From: Friedmanniella luteola
GTDB lineage: Bacteria; Actinomycetota; Actinomycetes; Propionibacteriales; Propionibacteriaceae
Length of the DNA stretch: 64,000 bases
Assembly: GCF_900105065.1 (NCBI RefSeq)
Contig: NZ_LT629749.1
Coordinates: forward strand, 992,001 to 1,056,000
Reading direction: 5' to 3'
Below, piece by piece: positions 1 through 10,801 of this stretch; position 1 is the stretch's first letter; each line of letters opens with the position of its first letter. The translations under genes and the position numbers were made by a program. The notes under the pieces were generated by a model that was given only the letters and a program-made list of their open reading frames with translations, had not been told where the DNA came from and did no database searches.

Positions 1-654
1 GCGGGGCGGCTGGGCGGGGATCAGCCGCAGGACCGCCCGGGTGACGATGCCCAGCGTCCCCTCGCTGCCCACGAACAGCTTGAGCAGGCTGAGCCCGGCG
101 ACGTCCTTGATCCGCTTGCCGCCCAGGGTGATCAGGGTGCCGTCGGCGAGCACGACGTCGAGGCCCAGCACGTAGTCGGTGGTCACGCCGTACTTCACGC
201 AGCACAGGCCACCGGCGTTGGTGGCGACGTTGCCGCCGATCGAGCAGATCTCGTAGGACGACGGGTCCGGCGGGTACCAGAGACCGTGCTCGGCCGCCGC
301 GGCCTTGACCGCGATGTTCAGCGCGCCGGGCTCGACCACCGCCACCCGGGTCTCGACGTCGATCTCGATCCCGCGCATCTGCTCCAGGCTGACCACCAGC
401 CCGCCGTCGACGGCGGACGACCCGCCGGACAGCCCGGTGCCCGCGCCGCGGGGGACGACCGGGACGCCGTGCGCGGTGGCCCAGCGCAGCGCCTCCTGGA
501 CGTCGGCGGCGCTCCGGGCCCGGACGACGGCCAGCGGGGTGCCCGCCCCCGGCTCGCGCGCCCAGTCGTGGCGGTAGGCCTCGCACGCGTCCGCGTCCGT
601 CAGCACCGCATCGCCGAGCGCCTCGACCAGACCGTCCAACGTCGTCGTCGTCAT
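1..654 (-). CDS. FAD-linked oxidase, GlcD family (partial, runs off the left edge)
   Basis: Only the N-terminal 218 residues are in the window; the gene continues past base 1. They cover most of an FAD-binding (PCMH/FAD_binding_4) domain: the phosphate loop VVPRGAGTGLSGGSSA near residues 67-82 and the downstream segment SIGGNVATNAGGL near 142-154. Enzymes of this family (glycolate oxidase GlcD, D-lactate dehydrogenase) oxidise 2-hydroxyacids with FAD. Which substrate this one uses cannot be read from the fragment. The ATG is chosen because a TAGGTT hexamer ends six bases upstream, the leaderless arrangement seen repeatedly here; no Shine-Dalgarno sequence is visible. It is oriented like the ABC-F gene behind it but has its own promoter. 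Confidence 0.9.
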   Translation of the reverse strand, partial: MTTTTLDGLVEALGDAVLTDADACEAYRHDWAREPGAGTPLAVVRARSAADVQEALRWATAHGVPVVPRGAGTGLSGGSSAVDGGLVVSLEQMRGIEIDVETRVAVVEPGALNIAVKAAAAEHGLWYPPDPSSYEICSIGGNVATNAGGLCCVKYGVTTDYVLGLDVVLADGTLITLGGKRIKDVAGLSLLKLFVGSEGTLGIVTRAVLRLIPAQPPR

Positions 655-660
655 GGCGCC

Positions 661-666
661 AACCTA
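661..666 (-). promoter_or_regulatory. Leaderless -10 element of the FAD oxidase gene
   Basis: TAGGTT on the minus strand, followed by six bases and then the ATG. Transcription would start at the start codon. Confidence 0.55.
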
Positions 667-683
667 GCCGCCGTCCGGCGGGG

Positions 684-2474
<1,791 letters not shown>

Positions 2475-2677
2475 CGCTCCTCCTCCCGGCACCCGCGCGC
2501 CTGCTGCCGTCCGTGTCCGGGACCCGTCCGGCCCCGCGCAGAGCGGACCGTCAAGGATAACGGCCGCGCCGGACTCCTCAGACCGTGGTCGCGATCCCCG
2601 GTCGGGGGGTGGGCCCACGGTCCCGACCTGGGCCGCCACCCTGGAGCGGGAGCCCGTCCGTCGCCGAGACTGACCGC

Positions 2678-3169
2678 ATGGACCCGTCCCACGCCCTGAC
2701 CGCCCGGCCCTCGACCGCGTTGGCGCAGCGCGCCGGCGACACCGACCGCAGTGCGGTCTGCGACGAGCTCTCCGCCCACTTCGCGGCCGGCCGGCTGCGC
2801 GAGGACGAGCTGGACGCCCGGCTGGGCGCGGCGGTGCACGCGACGACCCTGCTGGAGCTGCGCCGGCTGACCGCCGACCTGCCGGCGACCCCGCCGGCCC
2901 CCGGCCCCTCGCCGCGGGTGGGGGCACGGCCGGCCTGGACCGCGCTGGACGTCGTCGCCCTGCTGGCGGTGGTCGGCTGCCTCGGGCTGGCCGCGCTGCT
3001 CATGCTGGCGCTGACCGTGGGGGGAGCGGGCGGGATGGCCGCCCTGGGCTTCCTCGGCGGCAGCGTGGCCGCCGTCGGCGGTGCGTCGCTGGCGCACCTG
3101 GTGCACCGGGGCTGGGCCCGGGCCCAGGCCGCGGCCGAGCGCGACGCTCAGCGGCCCCGCATCGCCTGA
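2678..3169 (+). CDS. DUF1707 domain membrane protein
   Basis: This 163-residue protein has an N-terminal DUF1707 (SHOCT-like) domain: GDTDRSAVCDELSAHFAAGR then EDELDARLGAAVHATT, ending in LTADLP. A short Pro-rich linker follows, then two hydrophobic segments near residues 92-112 and 116-138 and a basic Arg-rich tail. DUF1707 proteins are common in actinobacteria and have no firmly assigned biochemical role. The chosen ATG is preceded by GAGACT plus six bases, a weak leaderless signal; a GTG 93 bases upstream is possible but adds low-complexity Pro/Arg sequence. The 3' end overlaps the convergent DUF4191 gene by 22 bases. Confidence 0.8.
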   Translation: MDPSHALTARPSTALAQRAGDTDRSAVCDELSAHFAAGRLREDELDARLGAAVHATTLLELRRLTADLPATPPAPGPSPRVGARPAWTALDVVALLAVVGCLGLAALLMLALTVGGAGGMAALGFLGGSVAAVGGASLAHLVHRGWARAQAAAERDAQRPRIA

Positions 3170-3951
3170 CGGGCGCCCTTGGCCTGCCGGGCGCTGGTGG
3201 GCATCGGTCCCTTGGGGACCGGCACCGGCGGGCGCACGGCGTCGAGCGCCCGCAGCCGGGCCTTGACGTCGGTCACCTGGTTCGCCTGCAGGGTCTTCGG
3301 CAGCTTGCGGATGTGGTCGGCCAGCCGTCCCAGCGGGACCTGGCCCTCCTTGTCGCCCATCACGACGGTGTGCACGGTGACGCCGTAGGCGACGCGCTCG
3401 TGCTTGCGCACCTCGCCCGCCAGCAGCTGGCGCACCCGTCCGGGCTCGCCCTCGCCGATCAGCACGAGGCCGCCCGGGCCGAGGGTGCGGTGGACGACGT
3501 CCCGGCTCCGGTTCGCGGCGATGACCGGCGTGGACACCCACTGCTTCGGCAGCATCTGCAGGGCCACCTCGGCCGAGCCGGCCTGGCCGGCGTAGCGCTG
3601 GTAGGTGGCGGCCTTGGCCCGCCGGACCAGCATCAGCATGGCCAGCAGCACCCCGAGGAGCAGGCCCATCAGGACCAGGTAGACGAGGTGGTCCCAGAGC
3701 AGGCCGATGACCACGGCGACCACGACGGGAGCCAGTAGCGCCGCCAGCAGCAGCCAGGGCAGGGGCTTGTCGTACTCGTGGGTGAGCTCGTAGGCGCGCC
3801 GGATCTGGCGCAGCCGCCCCATGTCGGCCGGGTCGGTGCTCGCCTTGCGGCGGGCCTTCTCGGCCCGCTTGGCGAGGCGCGCCTGCTGCTTCGCCTGCTT
3901 CGGGTCCAGCGGCGTCGCGGCGACCGCCTTGGTGCGCGGTTGGTCGGCCAT
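3148..3951 (-). CDS. DUF4191 domain-containing membrane protein
   Basis: This 267-residue protein belongs to the actinobacterial DUF4191 family, typically found beside lipA as here. The N-terminus is a charged Lys/Arg/Ala-rich cytoplasmic stretch (residues 15-45). Two strongly hydrophobic helices follow at about 66-86 and 88-108, then a long soluble C-terminal domain with the conserved WVSTPVIAANRSRDVVHRT segment. The function is unknown in the family. The ATG lies 68 bases downstream of the lipA stop with a GAGAGG ribosome site. A strong small hairpin sits in that gap, so co-transcription with lipA may be partial. Confidence 0.85.
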   Translation of the reverse strand: MADQPRTKAVAATPLDPKQAKQQARLAKRAEKARRKASTDPADMGRLRQIRRAYELTHEYDKPLPWLLLAALLAPVVVAVVIGLLWDHLVYLVLMGLLLGVLLAMLMLVRRAKAATYQRYAGQAGSAEVALQMLPKQWVSTPVIAANRSRDVVHRTLGPGGLVLIGEGEPGRVRQLLAGEVRKHERVAYGVTVHTVVMGDKEGQVPLGRLADHIRKLPKTLQANQVTDVKARLRALDAVRPPVPVPKGPMPTSARQAKGARQAMRGR

Positions 3952-3975
3952 GGTGGCTCTGCCTCTCGTTCCTCC

Positions 3976-3997
3976 GGGTGCCCCCGGCGGGGCACCC
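3976..3997 (-). terminator. Hairpin between lipA and the DUF4191 gene
   Basis: Perfect 9-base arms (gggtgcccc / ggggcaccc) around a 4-base loop. There is no T-run, so it may be a weak terminator, an attenuator or an mRNA stabilising stem. Confidence 0.45.
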
Positions 3998-4019
3998 CTT
4001 TCTACGCCCTCGCGGACGA

Positions 4020-4979
4020 TCATGCCAATGCGGCGGCGGGCCGGTGGAGCCCGGCCGCGTCGCGCGACTCCAGGGCCTGGCGGTACAGCCGCCCGGCCCG
4101 GTAGGAGGAGCGGACGAGCGGTCCGCTCATCACGCCCGCGTAGCCCATCGCGGTAGCCTCGGCGGCCAGCTCGACGAACTCCTCGGGCTTCACCCAGCGC
4201 TCCACCGGGTGGTGGCGCGGGGACGGCCGCAGGTACTGGGTGATGGTGATCAGCTCGGTGCCGGCGTCGTGCAGGTCCGCCAACGCCTCGGTGACCTCGG
4301 CGCGGGTCTCGCCCATCCCCAGGATGAGGTTCGACTTGGTGACCAGCCCCGCGTCGCGCGAGGCGCGCAGGACGCCCAGCGAGCGCTCGTAGCGGAAGCC
4401 GGGGCGGATCCGCTTGAAGATCCGCGGGACGGTCTCGACGTTGTGGGCGAAGACCTCCGGCCGCGTCGCGAACAGCTGGTCGAGGTACTCGGCGTTGCCG
4501 GAGAAGTCCGGGGCCAGCATCTCGACGCCGGTGCCCGGGTTCAGCTCGTGGATCTTGCGGATCGTCTCGGCGTACAGCCAGATGCCCTCGTCGGGCAGGT
4601 CGTCGCGGCAGACCCCGGTGACCGTGGCGTAGCGCAGGTCCATCTTCTGGATCGACTCCGCGACGCGCAGCGGCTCGCCGGCGTCGAAGTCGGCCGGCTT
4701 GCCGGTGTCGATCTGGCAGAAGTCGCAGCGGCGGGTGCACTGGTCGCCGCCGATGAGGAACGTGGCCTCGCGGTCCTCCCAGCACTCGAAGATGTTGGGG
4801 CAGCCGGCGGACTGGCAGACCGTGTGCAGGTCCTCCGTCTTCACCATCTGCTGCAGCTCGCGGTACTCCGGGCCCATCCTCGCCGTGGTCTTGATCCAGG
4901 ACGGCTTCTTCTCGATCGGCACCGATGCGTTGCGGACTTCCAGCCGCAGCATCTTGCGACCTTCTGGGGCGATTGTCAC
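4020..4979 (-). CDS. lipA: Lipoyl synthase
   Basis: This radical-SAM enzyme inserts two sulfurs into octanoyl groups on lipoyl domains. Both cluster motifs are present: the auxiliary CxxxxCxxxxxC set at Cys55, Cys60 and Cys66, and the radical-SAM CxxxCxxC set at Cys81, Cys85 and Cys88 (CTRRCDFC). The length (319 aa) is normal. The start is a GTG. The codons between it and the next in-frame ATG encode APEGRK, which matches the conserved beginning of actinobacterial LipA, so the longer form is preferred although a GAAGG motif precedes the internal ATG. Partner enzyme LipB (7.1-7.8 kb) and lipoylated substrate E2 (8.8-10.7 kb) lie on the same strand upstream. Confidence 0.97.
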   Translation of the reverse strand: MTIAPEGRKMLRLEVRNASVPIEKKPSWIKTTARMGPEYRELQQMVKTEDLHTVCQSAGCPNIFECWEDREATFLIGGDQCTRRCDFCQIDTGKPADFDAGEPLRVAESIQKMDLRYATVTGVCRDDLPDEGIWLYAETIRKIHELNPGTGVEMLAPDFSGNAEYLDQLFATRPEVFAHNVETVPRIFKRIRPGFRYERSLGVLRASRDAGLVTKSNLILGMGETRAEVTEALADLHDAGTELITITQYLRPSPRHHPVERWVKPEEFVELAAEATAMGYAGVMSGPLVRSSYRAGRLYRQALESRDAAGLHRPAAALA

Positions 4980-5010
4980 CGGCTCAGACTACCCGCCGTG
5001 CCGAGGGTCC

Positions 5011-5982
5011 TCAGTTGACGTCGCGGCGGCGGAAGACCACCAGCGTGACCGCCACCAGGGCGGCCACCACGACCGCCCAGTAGACCGCGCCGTGGGTGAG
5101 CGAGATGACGTGGGTGACCGCCGTCGACTCGAACGTGCCGTCGGGCTGGGCGACCTCGGTGGAGGTGTAGAACTCGTGCCGGCCCAGCAGCAGGGCCAGC
5201 AGGTTGTTCTCCGGGAGGTAGCGCTGCACGCCCGCCAGCGCCGGGACGGCCCCCCAGACCACGGCCAGCACGCCGGAGAGGATGAGGTAGCCGAGCACCG
5301 TCCCGGCCGCGGCGATGGTGTGCCGGGTCAGCAGGGCCAGCCCGAAGCCGACGACGACCGCGGCGACGCCGACCAGCACCCCGCGGGCCGCCACGGCGGC
5401 CAGGTCGCCGAGCCCGTCCAGGGGGCCGCCGACCACCCGGGCGATGACGGCGGTGACGGCGAGCGCGAGGGCGGTCACCACCGCGGTCGAGACGGCCGCG
5501 ACGAGGACCAGGGCGAGGACCTTGGCGGCGAAGACGCGGTTCCGCTCCGGCACGAAGGTGAGCCAGTTCGCGAGCGCCCCGCTGGACAGCTCGGCTCCGG
5601 TCACCGAGGCGCCGAGCAGCAGCAGGGCCAGCCCGCTGAACGCCACCGTGACGACGACGACCAGCTGGCCGGCGGCCTCGAACGTCGAGACGGAGCGGGC
5701 CACGTAGTCCTCGAGCCGCGGCGGCGGGTAGGCGCAGTCCTCGGCGCTCAGGCCCGAGTCGCGGCACTCCTGCTCGTACTGCTCGTGGTTCTCGTCGTAG
5801 TCCTCGACGGCCTGCTGGTAGGCGACCTGCGCCTGCGCGCGCTCGGCCGCGGTCACGGGTCGCATCGAGCCGGCGACCGCGAGCTGGCTCAGCGCCACCA
5901 CCAGCAGCACGACGCCCAGGGCCACCCAGGTGAGCCGTCGGCTGCGGATCCGCAGCAGCTCGGCGCGCAGCAGGGCCGTCAC
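5011..5982 (-). CDS. ABC-2 type transporter permease
   Basis: This 323-residue integral membrane protein has about six hydrophobic helices. The first (residues 18-38) is followed by an acidic extracytoplasmic loop of about 70 residues containing two cysteines (QECRDSGLSAEDC). The remaining helices lie in the C-terminal two thirds. The layout fits an ABC-2 export permease. The GTG start has a GAGGAG site and shares GTGA with the stop of the upstream ATPase gene, so the two are translationally coupled. The substrate is not evident. It lies between lipA and the ATPase gene. Confidence 0.88.
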   Translation of the reverse strand: MTALLRAELLRIRSRRLTWVALGVVLLVVALSQLAVAGSMRPVTAAERAQAQVAYQQAVEDYDENHEQYEQECRDSGLSAEDCAYPPPRLEDYVARSVSTFEAAGQLVVVVTVAFSGLALLLLGASVTGAELSSGALANWLTFVPERNRVFAAKVLALVLVAAVSTAVVTALALAVTAVIARVVGGPLDGLGDLAAVAARGVLVGVAAVVVGFGLALLTRHTIAAAGTVLGYLILSGVLAVVWGAVPALAGVQRYLPENNLLALLLGRHEFYTSTEVAQPDGTFESTAVTHVISLTHGAVYWAVVVAALVAVTLVVFRRRDVN

Positions 5983-7034
5983 CGGAGCTCCTCGCGGGCC
6001 GCGCGGGCGGGACCGGGCGCCGGCGGGAGCGGCGGTGGTGGTGCCGTCCGGCTCGCACCGAGGTGCTCCTCGGCGGTCAGGTCGAGGAACACCGACTCCA
6101 GGTCGGCCCGCACCGGCACCAGCTCGGCGACGTAGAGACCCTGCTGCGCGAGCAGCCAGGTGATCTGCGCCGGGTCGAAGCCGGGCTGGTCGTCGGCCCG
6201 CCGGACCTCCAACCGGCCCTCGGGCAGCGGGTGCGCGGTGAACCCGGCCGGCGCCAGCACCGCGGCCGCCCGGGCGGGGTCGGCCACCAGCACCCGGACG
6301 GACGGCCCGCCGACGCGGGCGCCGGCCAGGATCTCGCCGACCTCGCCCTCGGCGAGCAGCCGTCCGCGGCCGATGATCGACACCGTGTCGGCCACCTGCT
6401 GCACCTCGTTGAGGATGTGGCTGGAGACCAGCACCGTCTTGCCGCGGTCGGCGAGCCCGCGCATGGTCGCCCGGATCTCGTGGATGCCGGCGGGGTCGAG
6501 CCCGTTCGTGGGCTCGTCGAAGATCAGCAGGTCGGGGTCCTTGAGCAGGGTGGCGGCGATGGCCAGCCGCTGCTTCATGCCCAGGGAGTAGGTCCGGAAG
6601 CGGTCCCTGTCGCGGCCGGTCAGCCCCACCTCGTCGAGCACCTCGCCGACCCGCCGGGCCGGGGCGCCGATGCCGGTGGCCAGCAGCTCGAGGTTGCGCC
6701 GGCCGGAGAACGCGGGGAAGAACTTGGGCTGCTCGACGATCGCGCCGACCCGCCCGATGACCTGCGGCAGCGCACCCGGGATCTCGGCGTCGAAGATGCG
6801 GATCGCGCCGGAGTCGGCCGTGATCAGGCCCAGCATCATCCGGATCGTGGTCGTCTTGCCGGAGCCGTTGGGGCCGAGGAAGCCGTGGACGCCGCCCACC
6901 GGCACCTTGAGGTCCAGCCCGCCGACGGCCTGGAAGCGACCCTTCCGCGTCCGGTAGGTCTTGCGCAGGTCGGACACCTCGACGGCGTAGGCCGTCTCCT
7001 GTGCCAAGGCGCGTCGGGCAGCGTTCACCGGCAC
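5979..7034 (-). CDS. ABC transporter ATP-binding protein (ABC-2 exporter type)
   Basis: This 351-residue ATPase has Walker A GPNGSGKTT (about 54-62), signature LGMKQRL (about 150) and Walker B DLLIFDEPTNGLDP (about 168-181), followed by the H-loop SSHIL. The C-terminal 100 residues resemble the regulatory extension of CcmA/YxlF-type exporters. It powers the permease encoded immediately downstream. The GTG start at 7034 is preceded by AAAGG at 7 bases; a second in-frame GTG two codons later has poorer spacing. The substrate is unknown; drug, lipid or peptide export are all possible. Confidence 0.92.
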   Translation of the reverse strand: MPVNAARRALAQETAYAVEVSDLRKTYRTRKGRFQAVGGLDLKVPVGGVHGFLGPNGSGKTTTIRMMLGLITADSGAIRIFDAEIPGALPQVIGRVGAIVEQPKFFPAFSGRRNLELLATGIGAPARRVGEVLDEVGLTGRDRDRFRTYSLGMKQRLAIAATLLKDPDLLIFDEPTNGLDPAGIHEIRATMRGLADRGKTVLVSSHILNEVQQVADTVSIIGRGRLLAEGEVGEILAGARVGGPSVRVLVADPARAAAVLAPAGFTAHPLPEGRLEVRRADDQPGFDPAQITWLLAQQGLYVAELVPVRADLESVFLDLTAEEHLGASRTAPPPPLPPAPGPARAAREELR

Positions 7035-7096
7035 AGAGCGGCCTTTCTCGGCGGGGAGGGTCGGCCCACCCTAGCGGGGCAGGACGCCCCGCGGGC

Positions 7097-7843
7097 TCAC
7101 GGAGCGCCGACCGTCAGCCCGTAGGTCACCCGCGGTGCCGCCGGGGCGGTCAGCAGGTCCGGCGACTGCTCGTAGGGCTGGAAGGCGAGCAGCTCCTCCA
7201 GGTGCGGCCGGAACAGGTGGGCGACCTCGGGCAGGCCCGGCGCCTCGCCGAGCTCGGCCGCGAGCGAGGTGACGCCCACGTCGCTCAGCCCGCACGGCAC
7301 GATCCGGTCGAAGCCCGCCATGTCGGGGGCGACGTTGATGGCGAGCCCGTGCATGGTGGTGCCGCCCGCGACGCGGACGCCGATCGCGGCGATCTTGCGC
7401 TCGGGCCGCGCGGGTCCGCTTCCTGGGCCCGTCGGAGGATCCGCGGCGAGCCAGACCCCGGACCGGCCGCGCACCCGACCGGTGACCAGCCCGTACTCGG
7501 CGAACAGGCCGATCATCGCCTCCTCGAGGCGGCGCACGTAGTCCACGACGCCGACGGCCTCGGGCAGCCTGACGATCGGGTAGACCACCAGCTGGCCGGG
7601 CCCGTGCCAGGTGATCTTGCCGCCCCGGTCGACCTCGACGACGGGCACGTCGCCGCTGGTCGGCCGCTCGTGCGGCTCGGTCCGCTTGCCGGCGGTGTAG
7701 ACCTCCGCGTGCTCCAGCACCAGGACGGTGTCCGGCGCGGTGCCCGCCGACACCTCCGCGTGCAGCCGGCGTTGCAGCTCCCAGGCGTCGGTGTAGTCCA
7801 CCAGCTCGCTGCCCAGGCCGGGGTAGAGGAAGTCGAGGCTCAT
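7097..7843 (-). CDS. lipB: Octanoyltransferase (lipoyl(octanoyl) transferase)
   Basis: LipB moves octanoate from acyl carrier protein to the lipoyl domains of 2-oxoacid dehydrogenases and GcvH, ahead of LipA. The signature [17 protein letters not shown] lies at about 73-89. The catalytic pair is visible as Lys150 ([11 protein letters not shown]) and Cys184 ([11 protein letters not shown]). The length of 248 residues is slightly above the family norm because of a short Pro/Gly-rich insert near 136-147. The ATG is nine bases behind the stop of the TIGR01777 gene. TAGGAT six bases upstream could act as a leaderless promoter, and the same AGGA could serve as a ribosome site. Confidence 0.97.
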   Translation of the reverse strand: MSLDFLYPGLGSELVDYTDAWELQRRLHAEVSAGTAPDTVLVLEHAEVYTAGKRTEPHERPTSGDVPVVEVDRGGKITWHGPGQLVVYPIVRLPEAVGVVDYVRRLEEAMIGLFAEYGLVTGRVRGRSGVWLAADPPTGPGSGPARPERKIAAIGVRVAGGTTMHGLAINVAPDMAGFDRIVPCGLSDVGVTSLAAELGEAPGLPEVAHLFRPHLEELLAFQPYEQSPDLLTAPAAPRVTYGLTVGAP

Positions 7844-7849
7844 GCGGCG

Positions 7850-7855
7850 ATCCTA
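7850..7855 (-). promoter_or_regulatory. Possible leaderless -10 element of lipB
   Basis: TAGGAT with six bases to the ATG; it overlaps the stop codon of the upstream gene, so it may be coincidental. Confidence 0.35.
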
Positions 7856-8758
7856 GGTCCGCAGCGCGGAGGCGATCGTCGCGTGGACGTCGGGGGCCTG
7901 GAACACGTACCCGTCCCCCGTCAGCCGGGCCGGCACCGCCCAGCAGTCGCCGACCAGCTGCTCCGCCAGCTCCCCGAGCGCCCGCCGCAGCACGAAGGCC
8001 GGGGCCTTGAGCAGCCGCGGCCGGCGCAGGGCCCGGGCCAGCGCGTCGGTGAACGCGGCGTTGGTCGTCGGCTCGGGGATGGTCAGGTTGTAGGCCCCGC
8101 GCGCCCCCGGCGCCGCGGCGGCCCACAGGGTCACCCCGAGGTAGTCCTCGAGGCTGATCATCGGCATCCACTGCCGGCCCGAGCCGATCACCGTGCCGAG
8201 ACCGGCCGACCAGGCCAGCTTCATCGGCACGAAGGCGCCCCCGCTGGCGGCCAGCACGGGGCTGGTGCGCAGGAAGGCGGTCCGCACGCCGGCGTCGACC
8301 GCCGGCTGCGCGGCGCCCTCCCAGGCGACCGTCAGCTGGGCGAGGAAGTCCGGGGCCGCCGGCGCGTCCTCGGTGGCCGGTGCGGTCCGTGGCTCGGTGC
8401 CGTAGCGCGCGATCCCGCTGGCCTGCAGGAAGGCGCGCGGGCGGCCGTCACCCGCCCGGGCCGCCAGGGCCCGGGCGAGCGTGCCGGTGGTCTCCAGGCG
8501 CGAGCTGAGCAGCAGCTCGCGACGCGCCGCGGTCCAGGGCTGGGTGAACACGCCCGCCCCGGCGAGGTCGACGACGACGTCCACGCCGTCGAGCACCGCC
8601 GGGTCCAGCAGCCCGGCCGCCGGGTCCCAGCGGCGCTCGCTGCCGGTCGCGGGCTCCCGCCGGACGAGCCGGACGACCTCGTGGCCCTCGGTGGCCAGCC
8701 GGACCCGCAGCGCGGTGCCGAGGAAGCCGGAGGCCCCGGCCAGCAACCAGGTGCTCAT
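7853..8758 (-). CDS. TIGR01777 family SDR/epimerase-like protein
   Basis: This 301-residue protein has an N-terminal nucleotide-binding fold GASGFLGTAL (residues 8-17, GxxGxxG). It carries the C-terminal DUF1731 segment typical of the TIGR01777/YfcH/SDR39U family (ALGELAEQLVGDCWAVPARL). Family members are predicted NAD(P)-dependent epimerases of unknown substrate. In many actinobacteria the gene sits between the E2 gene and lipB exactly as here, suggesting a conserved but undefined link to lipoate metabolism. The start is an ATG; it is 7 bases from the E2 stop and 9 bases from lipB. Confidence 0.9.
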   Translation of the reverse strand: MSTWLLAGASGFLGTALRVRLATEGHEVVRLVRREPATGSERRWDPAAGLLDPAVLDGVDVVVDLAGAGVFTQPWTAARRELLLSSRLETTGTLARALAARAGDGRPRAFLQASGIARYGTEPRTAPATEDAPAAPDFLAQLTVAWEGAAQPAVDAGVRTAFLRTSPVLAASGGAFVPMKLAWSAGLGTVIGSGRQWMPMISLEDYLGVTLWAAAAPGARGAYNLTIPEPTTNAAFTDALARALRRPRLLKAPAFVLRRALGELAEQLVGDCWAVPARLTGDGYVFQAPDVHATIASALRT

Positions 8759-8765
8759 GGCGGTC

Positions 8766-10688
8766 CTAGACCCCGAACTCGCCCCCGAAGTCGCCCTCTT
8801 CCAGGCGCTGCTTCAGCGTCGACAGGAAGCGGGCGGCGTCGGCGCCGTCGACCATCCGGTGGTCGTAGGACAGCGACAGGTACATCATGTCGCGGACCGC
8901 GATGACCTCGCCGAGGTTCGGGTCCTGGATGACCACGGGCCGCTTGACGAGCGCGCCGGTGCCCAGGATCCCCACCTGCGGCTGGTTGATGATCGGGGTG
9001 TCCATCAGCGTCCCGGCCGACCCGTAGTTGGTGATGGTGAAGGTGCCGCCGCTGAGCTCGTCCGGCGTGACCTTGTTCTGCCGGGTCCGCGCCGCCAGGT
9101 CGGCGATCTTCTTCGCCAGGCCCCCGATGTTCAGGTCGCCCGCGTCCTTGATCACGGGGACCAGCAGGCCCTTCTCGGTGTCGACGGCGATCCCCAGGTG
9201 CTCCGAGGCCGGGTAGGTGACCTCGCCGGCCTCGGTGTCGATCGTCGCGTTGACCTTCGGGTAGACCTTCAGCGCCTCGACGGTCGCCTTGGCGATGAAG
9301 GGCAGGTAGGACAGGCTCGCGCCCTCCCGGGCCTTGAAGGCGTCCTTGGCCTGGGCGCGGATCCGGGAGATGGCGGTCAGGTCGACCTCCACCGTCGCCG
9401 TCAGCGTCGCCGACACCTGCTGGGACTCCACCATCCGCTTGGCGATGGTCTTCCGCAGCCGCGACATCTTCTCGGTCGTCCCGCGCAGCGAGCTGGGCTG
9501 GAGCGACGGTGCGGCCTTGGCGGGCGCCGGCGCGGCGGCGGCCGGGGCCGCCGGAGCGGGGGCGGGGGCGGCCTTCGCGGCCGCGGCCGCCGCCTTGGCC
9601 GCCTCGGCGGCGGCGAGCACGTCCTGCTTGCGGATCCGCCCGCCCACCCCGGTGCCCGTGACCGAGGCCAGGTCGACGTCGTGCTCCTTGGCGAGCTTGC
9701 GGACCAGCGGGGTCACGTACACGGCGTCGCCGTCCGCGGCCACGGGCGTCGGCGAGGTCCGGGTGGGCGCCGGGCCGTGCTGCTCGGGCTGGGCGTCCTC
9801 CCGGGCGGCGGGCTGCGCCGGGGGCGCAGCCTGAGGCTCGGGAGCACGGGGCTCGGGGGCCGGGATCGGGGCCTGACCGCCCTCGTCGCCGGCGTCGGCC
9901 TGCTGGTCGACGTCGGTCCCGTCGGTGACGGTGGCGGTCGCCGGGGCCTGCGGCTCGTCCTGGGTGGCCGCCGTGTTCGCGTCGTCGCCGTGCGGCTGCT
10001 CCGCGCTGCCGGCCGGTCCGGCGGCGTCGCCGCCACCGGTGCTGGCCGAGGCGTCGCCGACGACGGCGAGCACCGCACCCACCTCGACCGTCTCGTCCTC
10101 GGCCACCCGGATCTCCAGCACGGTGCCGGAGATCGGGGAGGGGATCTCGGTGTCGACCTTGTCGGTGGAGACCTCGAGCAGCGGCTCGTCGGTCTCGACG
10201 CTGTCGCCGACCTTCTTCAGCCAGCGGCTGACGGTGCCCTCGGTGACGCTCTCGCCCAGGGCGGGCAGGGTCACCTCGGTGCCGCCGCCAGCGCTGCCGC
10301 CGGCGGTCCGCTCGGCCGTCGGGGCCGGTGCGTCGTCCTGCGCGATCTCCGCGTCCGCGGCGCTCGCCGGCTCCGGCTCCGGGCTGGCCTCGGCCTGGGC
10401 CGGCTCGGCGCTCGGCGGCTCCGGCGCCGCGTCCCCGCCGCCCGCCTCGCTCTCCTCGCCGATGACGGCGAGCACCGCACCCACCTCGACGGAGTCGTCC
10501 TCCTGCGCCCGGATCTCCAGCAGCACCCCGGCGGCGGGGGAGGGGATCTCGGTGTCGACCTTGTCGGTGGAGACCTCCAGCAACGGCTCGTCGACGGCGA
10601 CGGCGTCCCCGACCTGCTTCAGCCAGCGGGTGACGGTGCCTTCGGTGACGCTTTCGCCCAGGGCGGGGAGGGTTACATCAGTCGACAT
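8766..10688 (-). CDS. sucB: Dihydrolipoamide acyltransferase E2 with two lipoyl domains (2-oxoglutarate dehydrogenase type)
   Basis: This E2 core subunit transfers succinyl (or acetyl) groups to CoA. Two lipoyl domains (about 1-78 and 137-215) each carry the target lysine in [12 protein letters not shown] (Lys43, Lys177). Ala/Pro/Glu-rich linkers separate them from a peripheral-subunit-binding domain ([16 protein letters not shown], near 325) and a C-terminal catalytic domain ending in DHRMVDG (His610, Asp614). In actinobacteria this type is usually shared by the pyruvate and 2-oxoglutarate complexes. The chosen ATG matches the family start, [14 protein letters not shown]; an AAGGAG site lies 12 bases upstream, and a GTGATG eight codons further up is less likely. 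It heads the run E2, TIGR01777, lipB. Confidence 0.96.
   Translation of the reverse strand: MSTDVTLPALGESVTEGTVTRWLKQVGDAVAVDEPLLEVSTDKVDTEIPSPAAGVLLEIRAQEDDSVEVGAVLAVIGEESEAGGGDAAPEPPSAEPAQAEASPEPEPASAADAEIAQDDAPAPTAERTAGGSAGGGTEVTLPALGESVTEGTVSRWLKKVGDSVETDEPLLEVSTDKVDTEIPSPISGTVLEIRVAEDETVEVGAVLAVVGDASASTGGGDAAGPAGSAEQPHGDDANTAATQDEPQAPATATVTDGTDVDQQADAGDEGGQAPIPAPEPRAPEPQAAPPAQPAAREDAQPEQHGPAPTRTSPTPVAADGDAVYVTPLVRKLAKEHDVDLASVTGTGVGGRIRKQDVLAAAEAAKAAAAAAKAAPAPAPAAPAAAAPAPAKAAPSLQPSSLRGTTEKMSRLRKTIAKRMVESQQVSATLTATVEVDLTAISRIRAQAKDAFKAREGASLSYLPFIAKATVEALKVYPKVNATIDTEAGEVTYPASEHLGIAVDTEKGLLVPVIKDAGDLNIGGLAKKIADLAARTRQNKVTPDELSGGTFTITNYGSAGTLMDTPIINQPQVGILGTGALVKRPVVIQDPNLGEVIAVRDMMYLSLSYDHRMVDGADAARFLSTLKQRLEEGDFGGEFGV
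10081..10683 (-). repeat. Direct repeat encoding the two lipoyl domains
   Basis: About 200 bases are repeated at 10081-10283 and 10481-10683 with high identity, including an identical stretch of about 40 bases around the lipoyl-lysine codons. This reflects internal domain duplication in the E2 gene, and such repeats can recombine. Confidence 0.85.
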
Positions 10689-10735
10689 CGTGTCTTGGGA
10701 CTCCTTCATCACGTGACCTGGTGCGGTTGCGGGTC

Positions 10736-10741
10736 AGCCTA
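10736..10741 (-). promoter_or_regulatory. Probable -10 element upstream of the E2 gene
   Basis: TAGGCT on the minus strand, about 48 bases before the E2 ATG, would give a leader of about 40 bases carrying the AAGGAG ribosome site. No good -35 is visible. Confidence 0.4.
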
Positions 10742-10801
10742 GCCTTCGGGCGCCTGAGCCGGTCCAGGGCCGATCCCGGGGTGCCGCGGGCTCATCCTGC
10801 C

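Noticed and set aside
2475-2927. N-terminal extension of the ABC-F protein by 151 residues
   Set aside because: The extension is low-complexity Arg/Pro sequence, covers the DUF1707 gene in antisense and lacks a ribosome site; GGAGGAG precedes the internal ATG.
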